NCBI GenBank assembly: GCA_009599575.1
Contig: VWND01000003.1
Span: 944,001 to 1,008,000 of the forward strand
DNA length: 64,000 nucleotides
Direction: 5' to 3'
From: Blumeriella jaapii
Taxonomy: Eukaryota > Ascomycota > Leotiomycetes > Helotiales > Drepanopezizaceae
Shown here one piece after another: positions 11,418-23,238 of the stretch. Every line of letters starts with the position of its first letter. Within the stretch, counting starts at the first letter, position 1. Below the pieces are notes generated by a model that was given only the letters and a program-made list of their open reading frames with translations, made no database searches and had not been told where the DNA came from. A program made the position numbers and the translations under genes.

Positions 11418-13329
11418 AAAATGGCCAATATTAATATTTTCGGCTATTAATTCGAAAATAAAAGTTTCGAAAATTTCGTTTTCGTATTAAATAAATCCGA
11501 CTTATATATTTTACCTTTTTATATTAATATTAACACTTTTTACAAGCGCAAAGCTAATAAAATACGATTTATAAATCTTAACGAATCCGATAAAAATATT
11601 TTCGGAAAAATAAACGATTGGTTTAAAAAAAATAAAATAACAAAACTATTTTAATTAATTATTAGCGAGCTCGAAAAATTTATTACCGGCCGATTTTCTA
11701 ATTTATTATCTGGCAGCCGATTTACAAAAAAACGATTTGATAATCTAGCAATCGGAATCTAATTTTTGCCAAAAAAAAAAAAAAGTTTTGTACGAAGTTT
11801 TACGCAACCGAAAAAAAGCTATAGCTTTCGATTTTACCGAAATGGGCCAATTTAATTTTAACGTTACGCTTTATATCGATATTAAAACCGTATTTTACGA
11901 AGCTTGGCAAAAAAAGATTTTTTTAATCCTTAAAGCCTTTTAAAATAAAATAGTCGAAATACTAAAAAAACGAATTAAGCAAAAGATTTTCGAATTTTAC
12001 TACGGCCTATACAAAAATAAATAGTTTATTATTACGAAAAAAAAAAAAAACATTTATAGATTTATTATCGCAATCGTCGAAATAAACAAAATAACGATAC
12101 GAAACGCTAACGTGCCACTTAACGTCGACTAATTTTCGAACGAATTCGTAAAATTAACAATCGCTTTTTTTTTCGATTTGTTTTCCGGCTACGATCATTT
12201 GATATTTAATTTACGATTTCGAAATATAACGGCAATTTAAATATTAATCGGTTTGCTGCGTATAATCAAAATACTTATAAAAGCTATTAATTTAATCGCT
12301 TAATTCGTAAAAATCGTATATAAAATTCTTATAATTTATATTTTTAATATTGCTTTTTTTTACGTTAACGACGTTAAAATAAAAAATTTTAAATTATATT
12401 ATAATAATAAAAAGATTCTTTTTAAAATTCGACGCTATATAATAAAATATATTCAAAACATCGATAAAATTATAATTTGCTTCGAAAAAGCCAAAACTAT
12501 TATTGGCCTTCGATTAAAATTTTGCATACCCGAAATAAATATCGTCGGTTATATAATTAACAGCGCTGGCCGCTATTTTTAACGAAAGAAAATTAAAAAA
12601 TCTGCGAATAGAAAAAGTATAAAAATATTACCGAAGCCAAAGCTTTTATTAGCGTTATAATTTATTACCGCAATTAAATCAAAAACTTTTTTCAGAAAGC
12701 TATATTTATTTACGCTATAATAAAAAAAAAAATCGATTTCGTTTAGAAAAAAAAGCAGAGCAAAATTATAAAAGTTTTTAAAAACGACCTTTTATCGGCT
12801 TTATCGCTTATGCGAATCGATTATAACCCAAACGCAAAAAAAATTATTTTAATTATCGACGCCAGTATTTTCGGTTAGAAAGCTGTATTGCAATAAATCG
12901 ATAAAAATAAAAAACGGCATTTTTTACGATTCGAAAGCGGCTTATAATTTTTCGTAAAAACACGCTACGATATTACCAAACGAAAATATCGAAACGCTTT
13001 CAAAGTAATAAAAAAAATAAAAAGCGAATTGTACGGCGTGCATTTTATTTTGGAAATAAACGCAAAAGTTTTTGTCGATTAACTGAATAAAAAAGCTAAT
13101 AATTTATTAAAAGCGCTCGTTATTAATTAAATAGCTTAAATGCGATTTATAAACTTCGAAATCAAATATATTAAAAAAACGATTAATATAACGGCAAACG
13201 GCCTTTTCAAACGAAAACGTTTTTATCCGTTTGATTTCGCTAAATAAAGCGAATAAAATATTAACGAATAAATTGCTAACGAAATCGGCTGCTTCGCTAT
13301 TTGCGCTTTGAGTTTTATAAAGCCGAAAC

Positions 13330-13364
13330 CATTCGCGTTATTATTTCGATTAATACCGCGAATA
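13330..13364 (+). repeat. 35-nt palindromic repeat, copy A1-2 (RNase H-integrase linker)
   Basis: CATTCGCG...CGCGAATA, 35 nt, reading PFALLFRLIPRI in the pol frame. Counterpart of 50771-50805 in A2, which is the best-preserved copy. Confidence 0.85.
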
Positions 13365-13392
13365 AAAAACATTAATTCTCGGGCCGAAAAAG

Positions 13393-13427
13393 CATTCGCG
13401 TTATTATTTCGGCTAGCATCGCGAATG
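13393..13427 (+). repeat. 35-nt palindromic repeat, copy A1-3 (RNase H-integrase linker)
   Basis: CATTCGCG...CGCGAATG, 28 bp after the previous copy and in the same orientation, reading AFALLFRLASRM. Counterpart of 50708-50742 in A2. Confidence 0.85.
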
Positions 13428-14869
13428 GATTTAACCGAAAACGATCGGTATAAGCCGATTAATAACGAAAATAAACTTTTAATCGATAATTACGAAACCG
13501 AGGATTTTTATTTAATCGCATATTATTTAATTATTTTATTTAAATTATTTAGCGTACTAAATTATTAATTTAAATTATTTAAAAACCAAGCTTTCGATTA
13601 TATTTTAGCCGACAAAAAGCTATATAAAATAAAAAATAATATATATCAAAAACGCTTAGTAATAAATAACAAAGCTGATAAGTTTCAAATTATAAAAAAG
13701 CCTACGAAAAAGTATTTTATAAAAAAGCTAAAGCTATTTATTACCGAATTAAAAACGATTTTTAATAAAAAGAATACTTCGAAAATTGCAAAACCTTTAT
13801 TAAAAATTGCATTTTTTATCAAAAACGAAAGCCTGGCCGAAAAAAAAACCTATTATATCCGACGTGGTTTTTTGAAATTTAAAAAAAAATTAACTTCGAC
13901 GTTATACGCGTATTAATCACCGATCGCGGTTATATATGTTTTGTATTCGCTATTAACGATTTATTTAAATAGCTTAAAAAGCGATTTTTCCGAAACGCTA
14001 TTTCCGAAGTTATAACGATTTTTTTTTAAAAAAACGTAATATATCGATACGGTTTGTTTAGCAAATTAAACGTCGATAATAAATTCGAAAACAAAAGCGT
14101 TATCGAAACTTTTATAAAAAAATACGGCATTTAGCGTATTTAAATCTCAATTTACAATTCGAAAAGCAACGGATCCGTTAAACGAAGCTATAAAAATATT
14201 TTTAACGGCTTTTCAAAAGCTATTCGAAAAAGTTATAAGCGTTGATCGCGGAAATTCTCGAAAATGCTTTTTGCTATACGCATATATATACACGCTTTTA
14301 TTAAAATAATCTTATTTTTTATTTAGTACGGCAAAAACGCTCGATTGTTTCTGGAAACAAAATGGCTTGTATAAAAGCTTTATAACGTAATTAAAATAAA
14401 AACGAAAACAAATCTATTAGCAATAAAATTTAAGCAGTTCGATTACCGCGATATAAATATAAAAAAGATAATTTTAAAAAAAAAAAAATATAAAAAAACA
14501 GCTAAAAAAGTTTAGAATAAAATTAAAATTTTAAAAAAAACGCTAATTAAAAAAAAAATTTAGTTTTAATTTACGACGTCCAGCGCGTTATTAACAAATC
14601 GGCCGATATTAAGCTTAATTATAAATAGCTCGGATCTTACGAAATATATAAGACCGAGTTAAATAAAAGCTATTACAAACTTACGAAATTCGATAAAACA
14701 AAACTAAAAAGGACGTTCGCCGCCAACCGGTTAAAGCGATTTTATAAAAAAAACTAGCAAATCTATCCTCTGAATTCTGATTTAAACAGCGATTTCGATT
14801 TCAGCGATTCCGACGACGATTCCGACCAAAACGATTATACTCCTAAAAAAAAAAAATCCTTTGGAAAAG

Positions 14870-15430
14870 TTTGAAAGCAACCAAACGATAATCCCGCTAA
14901 AAACACAATTTAAATCGTAATTCCACCCATAATCAAAAAGAAAAAAAATGCTTACAAAATTGTTTATTAACTATTTTATTATTTTTGTTTATCTATTATT
15001 TCTTTTTTATTATATATTATTTTATTATTCTTGTTTTGCTTTGCTTATATACAATTTAATTATTTTGTTTTATATATATTATTTATTTTTAAAACTTTTT
15101 TTTATATTATTTAAAACATTTATTGTATTTTTTTTTGTTTGACTGTACTTTTGTTTATTAAAACAAAAGCTTTGTATATATTTAAGCCGCATATTTAATA
15201 TATTTATATTATTCGTATATTTTACGAAAACTATTTTTTACGCATTTTATTATTTGCTACTTTTTGCATTATTTACTTTTTTCGTTATTCTGAACGAATA
15301 GCTGCCTGAACAATTATAATTTATTAAAAAAACAGCATGCGGATTTTCGTAATTTTTAAATATAAATATTCTACAATTTTCGTATTTTTTTCCATTTATT
15401 TTTTAACAAATATAATATATTTTTTTAATT
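14870..15430 (+). other. A1 spacer between pol and ORF3
   Basis: Extremely T-rich on the plus strand. The open frame at 14948-15142 is low complexity (Phe/Leu/Tyr/Ile) and its A2 counterpart (48992-49186) is similarly biased. I treat it as non-coding spacer. Confidence 0.5.
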
Positions 15431-18400
15431 AATAAACCTATCGATATTATATCGTCTTTTAAATAAAGCGTTGCCAAACCTAGCAAATTTATTTTTAACT
15501 TATTTTAAAACGGAATTATTATACGCAACTTTTTCGAATTTAAGCAAGCATATAATACCGCCATTTTAAATTAATAAGCAGCTTTCGTAAAAACATTTAT
15601 AAAACAATTCGATATAATAATTAAAAACGTCAACGAATTTCTATTCGATTACGAAAGCTTCGTTAAAGCTGAATTCGTTCGCAAAAGCTTTAACTACGAC
15701 AAGTTTTTTTTAAATTATAATAACGTTTTAAAAGTTTTCGCCGAAGCAAAAAAAGCTCGAAATAACAAAAAAAAAGTAACAAACCGAATATTACGTTTTT
15801 ATTAAATTAATAAAAAAAAAATATTTAAAAATACGTTTTTAGCAAAATCACCGGTATTATTTTATTTCGGCATTTCGCTCGCTTTTTCGAAATTATTACT
15901 TTTATTAAAAAAAAAGTCTGGATACTAAACGCTTATATTTTCAAAACGCAAGCTTTAAAAGCTAATAACCTAAAAGCCCGCAGATTTATAAGCCTTTTTA
16001 CAACCGTCTGCAAACTGATCGACGACGCTATGCAATCGTTAAAAAAAGTTTTATTCGGCTGCGAAATTCCAAGTTTAATTTTATTTTAAAGCAAAAAACT
16101 AAGCGTCGCTAAATACGGCATTTTTATACCGAACGAAAAAAACGACGCCATTCCGATATTTCAAATTTACGACGACGAAAAAAACGAAAAAGCTAATATT
16201 ATTTTCGTTTAATTCGAAAAAACATACGCAGTAATAATTAATATTTTTAAAACAGCTAAAATAATTCGGCGATTTTTATTTTCAATTGTCGAAAACGAAT
16301 CCGAAAACGAAATCAAAAACGTAATAGCAAATAATCGCTTATTTAAATATAAAAAACTTATTATATTTGTAAAAACTATTTCGGAAAAAATAAAAACAAA
16401 AAACGTAAAAAAGCGCGCCGACATTTTCGAAATATTTTTTATTCGAAAAAAAAAACCATTCGCGTCGTTAGCAAAAAAGGCACCGCGAATAAAAACAGCC
16501 GGGAATCGACGCCGAATTATAAGTTTTAAGCTAATTAATAGAAAACGCGACGATTTTACGAAATCAGATTTAAAAAACGCCGGCATTTCGAAAAAAAAAA
16601 ACTTAAACGATTTTGAATCTGATTTTTCGAAACTAAATATACAAATACCAAAAACGCTTACTGCGTTCAAAAACGTCGTATTATTACCGCTAATATTTTA
16701 AATTCTAATAAAAGCATTTAAAATTTCGATTATTATACGACTCGACCAAAAAAACCTGGAAAAAAATATCGAAATTATCGCGGAAAAAATTATATAAAAA
16801 GCGCAAAATCAGATTATTTTATTTAAAACTTTCGTTTTCGATAACGAAACGATTTAAAAGTTTTATTTCGATATTTTTACATAAAAATCAAATAAACCCG
16901 TTAGCTTTTTCTTTTTTACTTCGAACGAAAACTAAATCAAGCTTTTTTCGAAAAATTGCAAATATAATACGCCGAAACAAATAAAAAAAACTTTTGAAAA
17001 CAATAACCCGTTTTTATTTAAGCTTTTTTTCGCTAAAAAACTCCGATTCCTTAATTTCGTTTTTACGAATAACGTTAACGCTAAAAAAAACGGCAAATTC
17101 TGCTATTTCTACGTACGCTGTTACGCGGCGTATTGCGATTTAATTACAAAAGAAATTAACGTTATCGATTTTGCTAATCGATTCGCTATTATCAAAAATT
17201 CGGATTACGACGTATTCGAAATTAATTTTAATAATTAATTTATATTTCGACGAAAAATTGCGAAAACTATTTAAATACGTGCTAAAGTTTATTTGGGCTA
17301 CGCAAATTTCAAAGCAAATCTTAAAATTTTCAGCGCGATTATAAAACTCGACTGAAACGTAAAAAAATAAAAACAACGAATATTTTCAAAAGCCGATTTT
17401 TTTAACTTTTCGACCGAAAATATATTTTAAAATTTATTTGAATTAAACTGCGAATTCGTTAATTACGTAAAGTTTCACAACGGAAAAAACAAGCTATTAT
17501 TGCATTTTATAAAAAAAAAGATAGTTATATATAAGTATTATTTCCGATTAATCAAAACCTAAAAAGCGTTTATAATTTTTTTTGCTAATATGTTTTATAA
17601 TCTTATTTAACAAACTTTTAAAATGCATCCCGGTTTTTATTTCGCTGTTTTAATTATTCGAAACTCCGGAAACTGCCGCTTCGTAATATATTCTAACGTT
17701 CCGATCGCTTTAAATTTCGCTAATTCCGACCGTATTATAATTATAAAGTTCGATATCGCCGATTTTTAAAAAAAAAAAAAAATCGAAAACTTTATCGACG
17801 CTATTTTCGATTATTACGTTCTGCCTGCATTCGCATACAATTCGAAAATAATCGAAGCTTATCTGCGATTATATTACGACGCTAAATTAATTAAAATTAT
17901 TTAAAAAAGCTTAGCTTTTTTGTATTTTAGCGCGTTTAAAGCAATGGCCTCGGCTATTTTATCGGATTACGAAACCGAAAGCTACGAAATAAAAAATAAA
18001 ATAACTTTTATCAGCTTTTCGATTAAGCAAAAGATTTTCGTTAAATTTAAAACCCAAAAAACCGACGGCGCGATACTAATTTATTCGAACAATTATACGG
18101 CGCAAAAATACAAAAATTATTTCGAAAACGATAATCCGATAAGCAATCTAATATTATTTATATTACGACGAAAGCAATTATAATATTTTCGGTAATTTTA
18201 ATTGCAAACGATTATTTCCGAACTATTTCGCGGAATAATTTTTTTTACAAGCTTCGGAACTTTTTTAAAAGCATTCGTCGGTAAACAACCGTAATCCGAT
18301 CTATCAGTTTTGCGCGAAGCAAAAGCGTTAATCGATTTCAATTATAACAAATTAATCGATTACTTCTACGATTTTAATACAAAACTTTTTAGCGCTTTTT

Positions 18401-18657
18401 GCAAAACGTAAAACTACGTATAAAAACTAAAATCTATTATTTACGAAAAAAAATCGTAGAAAATATCCGTGGCGGCGATATTTGATAATATTATCGACGA
18501 AAAGATTATTAAAATATTCGTAAATCTAAACGATACCTCGACTAATATTTTATCGAATTATTTTTTAAAAAAGCAAAATAAACAAAATGATTCGAACGAT
18601 AAGCGAAACGCTACTTTTCCGCAAAAGCCAATAGCAAAAAGGCCAAAAACGGGCTAA
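15430..18657 (+). pseudogene. A1 ORF3: third sense ORF of about 1,050 codons, unknown function
   Basis: Lies after pol and before the 3' LTR, on the gag-pol strand. The frame can be followed in both A copies with the same stop-prone positions. Conserved pieces include KARRFISLFTTVCKLIDDAM, AKYGIFIPNEKNDAIP, FCYFYVRCYAAYCDL, the open segment 17920-18183 (ILSDYETESY) and the basic end NDKRNATFPQKP. A1 has a one-base indel near 15830 relative to A2, where the frame is continuous. It has no transmembrane-rich envelope-like profile that I can see and no domain I recognise. It could be an accessory gene of the family or a captured host gene. Confidence 0.6.
16457..16491 (+). repeat. 35-nt palindromic repeat, copy A1-4 (in ORF3)
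   Basis: CATTCGCG...CGCGAATA, 35 nt, reading PFASLAKKAPRI in the ORF3 frame, the same frame relative to the repeat as in pol. Counterpart of 47642-47676 in A2. Confidence 0.82.
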
Positions 18658-18764
18658 AAAATCGAAAAAGTATAAAGCTAAAAAATTCGGTTTTTAATTA
18701 ATTAGTTTTTAAATTATATGAAATAAACTAAATTGCATTTATTAAAATTATGTTTTTTTTTAAT

Positions 18765-18784
18765 CGTAGTCAAAAACGACTACG
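18765..18784 (+). repeat. Inverted repeat just upstream of the A1 3' LTR
   Basis: Perfect 7-bp arms CGTAGTC / GACTACG with a 6-nt A-rich loop, 19 bp before the LTR. A2 has the same structure at 45356-45375 with one mutated arm base. Could be a terminator-like or strand-transfer structure. Confidence 0.6.
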
Positions 18785-18803
18785 TATATTATTTAAAACA
18801 AAA

Positions 18804-19070
18804 TATAAAACGGTAATATTTTGTATTAATAAAAATTAATAATTTTAGCTATAATCGAAGCATAAACCCTTTCGAAACCCTTTGCCACTGACTATTTTCA
18901 ACAGATATAAAAGCAAAGCATCCTTTTAAATAGTACCATAAGCACGCAATCCAATTCATACCTTTATTCATTTTTCTTTTCTTTTCTTCAGTTTCTTCTA
19001 GGAATTCCCTAAACTATTTTACCCACCGATATATGGCCGTATCAATCTGGTTTTCCTACCTACTTTTACA
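18804..19070 (+). repeat. 3' LTR of A1
   Basis: 267 bp, aligned along its length with 7772-8038 but visibly more mutated: CCCCTCC in the 5' LTR reads CCCTTTC here, and several TG have become TA. Confidence 0.92.
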
Positions 19071-19441
19071 ATAACGGATCCGCTATCGCAAAATAAGCTT
19101 TCGAAAGCGGTATAGATTTTATCGAAAACTTAAAAATAGCGATATACCGTTTAATAATATTTTCGATTTGATTTTTTTCAATTTATTTTTCGCTAAAACG
19201 ATTATTCGAAACGATTTTTATTTTATTTCCGACCATTAAATTCAAATTACTACGATTAAAAAAAAAAACGGGTTTTTTTAAAATAAATGTATTATAAAAT
19301 TCCGGATTTAATATTTCCGATTTTTTCGGCGCTCGTATATACGAAAATCGCTCGCTTATTTGATTTTAAAACGCTGATTACGCTAAAATAAATAAATATT
19401 TATATAATATAATTCGTAATAATAATAAATTCGGCTATTTA
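19071..19441 (+). pseudogene. LINE segment 2: endonuclease remnant
   Basis: 371 bp between A1 and C1. Plus-strand translation shows scattered remnants such as ITDPLSQ and, near 19220-19250, a degraded 'RPLNSNYYD' that could correspond to the SDH.. block of LINE endonucleases. It begins with the ATAA duplication of A1 and ends with the ATTTA duplication of C1, so it bridges the two insertions. Confidence 0.5.
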
Positions 19442-19738
19442 TGTAACGATCTAATCAGTCGGAGGGCTGAGAAATCAGTCAACTGGTCGCCGTGTTCATA
19501 TGGTATAAAAAACGAGCCTTTGGTTTTGTAACAAAAATATTCACTTAGAATTAACAACTGCAAAAGGCAGAAATTGCTAAAAAAAAAAAGCCTTATATAT
19601 ATAAATAGTTTTCACAATTAATGGAAAGACCTATTAGAAAACCAGAAAGCTTACAGCTATACGTAGTTGCTGGGAAGCTTGCAGCTATACGTAGTTGCTG
19701 GAATAACACGAAAAATGACAACAGAATAAATCGTCATA
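19442..19738 (-). repeat. 3' LTR of C1 (left copy)
   Basis: 297 bp, ends TGTAACGATC...TCGTCATA. Contains two tandem 28-bp units with the segment CAGCTATACGTAGTTGCTG, where C2 LTRs have one. A TATATATAAATAG stretch near 19610 is a likely TATA region. Confidence 0.9.
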
Positions 19739-19989
19739 TTACCCCTCCGTCCGAAAAAAGCGCGCCCTCGAGCTTTTATTTATTAGTACGTCGCTATCCA
19801 AATAATCGTACGAATCCAAACTTTCGGAATACGCTTTTAACCAATTTACAAATTTTGCAGAAAAACCGGAAAGCTTTTTATACGCTAAATAAAAATCGCG
19901 CATCTTTAAAAAAGCGTATATAAAGTCAGACGCGGAATACTACGTAAGATTTTTATCTAAACCTATCCAAAAAGCTTTATACTAAAAAG

Positions 19990-22263
19990 TCTTTCGCTAT
20001 ACTCGACAAGCGATTAATTCTTCGACTTCGTATTTAAGCTTATTAATTATATTAATAAATTTAGAAGCTGAATTAATCTGATTTGAAAGCGCGTCGTCGG
20101 CTGCTTTACGCAATCGATTAACGTGGAAAACTGGATGTACGTTTATAATATTAAAAAGGTTTAGCTTGAAAGTGTTATCGAAAATTTTGGTTATAATTTT
20201 AAAAAGGCCGTTTATAAAATTGTCGAGCTTGCGAAAAGGCCGGAAGGTCGGAAATAAACGCATATCGAGCTATACGTAGTCGCCAACGTCAAAATCGATC
20301 GCGCGGCGAAACTTATTCGCATTTCTTTTTATTTTATCGTAAGTTTATTAAAAGTGCGATTTGGCGAGGTTTCAGGCGTCGTAGTAGCGACGAGCGTACG
20401 CGCGAGCTTCGTTTGCGTTTAGCTTATATAAAAGATTGGAAAAAAAGAAAGTATCGAGCTTCCAGTTTCAATTGGTATAAAAAGTGTAACCGTGTATAAT
20501 TTCAAAAAGTAAAAGGCTATTTAGACTTTCGTAAGAAAAGATTATTTAAACGAAATCTATTATTAAAAGAAATTCATTTTAATCGTTTTAATAAAAATTT
20601 ACGAAAGGTCGAAAGCGTTTTTGCAGATATTGGTTGTAAATTTCGGTCTGACCATCGGTTTCAGAATAAGCGGCTATCGAAAGCTTTAATTGCGTACCGA
20701 GTATTTTGTTTAATTCAGACCAAAAAATAAATTAATATTAAAGGCTACGATCGCTAATAATACTTTTTGGAAAACCAAAATACTTATATATATAAAATAT
20801 ATACAATTTAACGAGGCTTCGAACGTTAATATTTTTATAACAGAAAATCGAAATAGCTTGCTTAAAAAAGCGATTTATTATTACGAATACGTTATCGTAA
20901 TCGTGTTTGTTTTTATTAAAGCTGCAAAAGTCTATTATAACATGCTTCTAAAAATGGTCAAAAACAGAAAAAAGCTGAAAAAAACCGAAGCGCTTATTTT
21001 TTAAAACAAAACTTTTTCGATAAACGTAGCAGTTGCGATAATATTATTTTACAAAAGCTATTATACTTCGCCAATAATATTAGTCCGAAAGCAATTGCGT
21101 AGTTTTACGAGCGCTAAAATAAGCGGTGAGAATCTGGTCGTACATTGCTCGTATAAAGGCCAAACGAAAATGATCGACGTTTGGTATTATCAGGCGACCG
21201 TAATATAATAGCAAATCGCGTTTAAATATATACGAAATATTATTAGCGTCGTTGTTTCTTTTCGTAGCGTTTCGTATAGCTTCCTTTCGGAAAGCCATCA
21301 GACTGCTAGCTGTACGATTAGCGTAGAAAATTTGGTTAACGATACGAAATACGAAAAAAAATCAGCTATTTCAACGATAAAAACAACTGTTTCGGAGGCC
21401 GTGGAAGATCGAAGTTTTTTAGTTAAAAGTCGGTAATTAATTTAATCGGCTCGGAAAAGGATTTGCAGGCGCTGGATGCGTTTAAAAAAGTTTTATCGGT
21501 CGAATTCGCTCGTACGACGTATTAATGCGTTAATTAAAAAATTGTGTTTATCTGATTTATACGTAATAAAAAAATTATAGTCGGCGAGAAATTCGGCCCA
21601 GCGTATTTATCGAGCGTTTAAAAGTTTGGAAATTATAAAGTATTTCAAAGCTTTATAATTAATAATAATTTTAATCTAATAAACTGAACCAATTAATTTA
21701 ATACGAAAATTGCCTAAAAATCTTACGATTGCGAATATTTTTTTATCGTATACGACGTAGTTTAATTTTGCGAAAATTATAATTTTGCTAAAATAAGCGA
21801 TTGAAAGCCAGTCGTTATTATAGAATTGCGAAAGCATAAAAGCCATTACGCCGTCGGAAGCGTTAATTTTTAATATACAAGAAAGATTTTGCTTATAATA
21901 TTATAAAATTAATACAATAATAAAAGCTAATATAAAAAGGTCGAAACTCTTTTAACATTCAGAAGTGAAATTGTAAAAAACGTTAGCTTTAGTTAAATAA
22001 ATTAAAAGCTTTGCAATTATATCGTAATTTCGAATAAAACGTCGGTAAAAATTACAAAAACTAAAAAAGCTTTGTATATTTTTTATAATAATAAAAAGCT
22101 TTCAGTAAACGATTACGGAAACTTTTTCTGGATTTATTTCTAAGCTTTTAATCGAAATAATAAAACTTAAATAACGGATTCGAATAACGTTAAATTCAAA
22201 CTTCCGAATATCGGCCTGTAATTCAGCGTTAGCAAGCTTTTAAAGCATTTTGCGAACGTATAT
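19990..22263 (-). pseudogene. C1 pol, 3' part: RT end, RNase H, integrase, chromodomain
   Basis: Chromodomain-type end at 19997-20263: VHPVFHVNRLRKAADDAL...INIINKLKYEVEELIACR, the decayed form of the fungal chromovirus pattern (EYEVEEIL). Upstream, integrase zinc-binding region at 21080-21298: YYGRLIIPNVDHFRLAFIR and SARKTTQLL; the usual His-Pro residues are altered. RNase H and the RT C-terminus lie between about 21500 and 22263. The chromodomain suggests targeting to heterochromatin marks, as known for chromoviruses. Confidence 0.82.
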
Positions 22264-22676
22264 TGTAAGGATTGAAAGGCAGGGAAACACTAGTTTAGAC
22301 AATAGAGCTCAGATAAGGTTGGGTTGATAGTCAGACTGATTTCTACCTTCTACATTTCTAGTAGAAGGCGTGTATAAGTACAAAAGGAGGGATGGAGCCC
22401 TCGAAAAAAGTATTTCCCAGGAAACCAAGCGAATTCTATTTAGTATGCTTTTTCAGCCCCTATCCCGACCTTTTTTTATTTTTTTTAATATAATTCTAAT
22501 AACTGGTTTTTTAGCAATTATTTCTATAAAATATTTTATTTAAATGTTATTTTCAGCTTTTATAATATTATTCGGCCCTCACGGCTTATCCGCAGAAAAT
22601 GCTATTCGAAGATGGGTAAAAAGCAGAAAGTCTTGGCGGATTATCTGATTTATACACGTAATATTAGTTTCTGATA
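22264..22676 (-). repeat. 3' LTR of B1 (left copy)
   Basis: 413 bp, little mutated in its first 200 bp. Holds a perfect stem, CCTTCTAC at 22346 and GTAGAAGG at 22361, which could be part of the R-U5 RNA. The outer base has changed from CA to TA. Confidence 0.9.
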
Positions 22677-23238
22677 TTACTTCCCCTTTTAGGCTTTTGA
22701 TTTCTAAAAGCGATTAATTTTTTTGTACGTATACTTCCGTATATAGCGTGCGTTACGCCTTCGAAATAACGTACGGTTTTTTCCGCTTTTAATCGTGAAT
22801 TATAGCTGTTTTTTCCGCTTTCGGTCGTGAATTATGGCTGTTTTGCTATTTTGTTTTTTTTGTTTTTCGATAGCGCTTCGCATTTTCGTTGAAAAAGCTT
22901 TTTTTTTTAAAATGGCCGCCATTTTTCTGCTTAACTTTTTTTTTTTCTTTTTTATTTTTATTTTTTCATCAGCTTTTTTTTATTTCAGTTAATTGCTTTT
23001 CGCCGCGTTCGCCGCGAACTTTTAAAATGCCCTTGACTTTTATTTGTTTTCGATGCGCCCGCCTGATTTTACGCGAAAGCATTATAACGGACTTTTTGCC
23101 TTTTTGCGTTTTCGAGCTTTTTAGCGTAAAATATAACCGTTGCAAAGCTTCGCATATTTAATACCTTTTTGTAAATCTTCTAGATTTTTACTCGGATTCG
23201 TTTTTAATTAGCTACAAATTCCTGCCGCACGCGCTATC
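22677..23238. other. B1 region between antisense ORF and 3' LTR
   Basis: Matches 58903-59461 of B2 in reverse complement. Lys/Arg/Glu-rich on the minus strand (58996-59208 in B2) and Phe/Leu-rich on the plus strand. It may be a non-coding 3' region or the end of an accessory ORF; I cannot decide. Confidence 0.4.

Larger units (their letters stand above)
10570..14870 (+). pseudogene. A1 pol remnant (protease, RT, RNase H, integrase)
   Basis: Protease at 10750-11235: ALFDSKAEINCI, the DSG active site changed to DSK. RT at about 12020-12580: DLFSGYDH (motif A) and FFYVNDV, where the YVDD motif has lost its first Asp (GAC to AAC), a change also present in A2. RNase H near 12850: IIDASIFG. Between RNase H and integrase lie two copies of the 35-nt palindrome. 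Integrase at about 13600-14760, with a C-terminal GPY-type domain (WLGPYEI in A2; degraded here) ending NRLKRFYKK, then an acidic SDSDDDSD tail to about 14870. At least a dozen stops interrupt the frame, consistent with Gln and Trp codons changed to stops. Confidence 0.85.
7772..19070 (+). mobile_element. Gypsy element A1 (11.3 kb, plus orientation)
   Basis: Bounded by 267-bp LTRs (7772-8038 and 18804-19070) that begin TGTAAAACGG (TATAAAACGG after RIP) and end TTTTACA. Flanked by a 4-bp duplication ATAA at 7768-7771 and 19071-19074. Order is LTR, gag, protease, RT, RNase H, integrase, a third ORF, LTR. Integrase after RNase H makes it Ty3/Gypsy. Its partner A2 lies inverted at 45070-56360 with the same gene order. 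All frames are broken by stops. Confidence 0.92.

Noticed and set aside
14948..15142. Small membrane protein in the pol-ORF3 spacer of A1
   Set aside because: Only Phe/Leu/Tyr/Ile from a T-rich tract; no conserved start or charged flanks, and the A2 copy is not better.
16209..16670. 153-residue minus-strand frame in A1
   Set aside because: It is the reverse of ORF3; its Phe/Ser/Ile-rich translation is the typical shadow of a Lys/Glu/Asn-rich sense frame.
19621..19923. Plus-strand 100-residue ORF starting in the C1 LTR
   Set aside because: It runs from the LTR into reversed chromodomain-integrase sequence; repeated LQLYVVA/AAIRSCW segments are just the translated 28-bp LTR unit.
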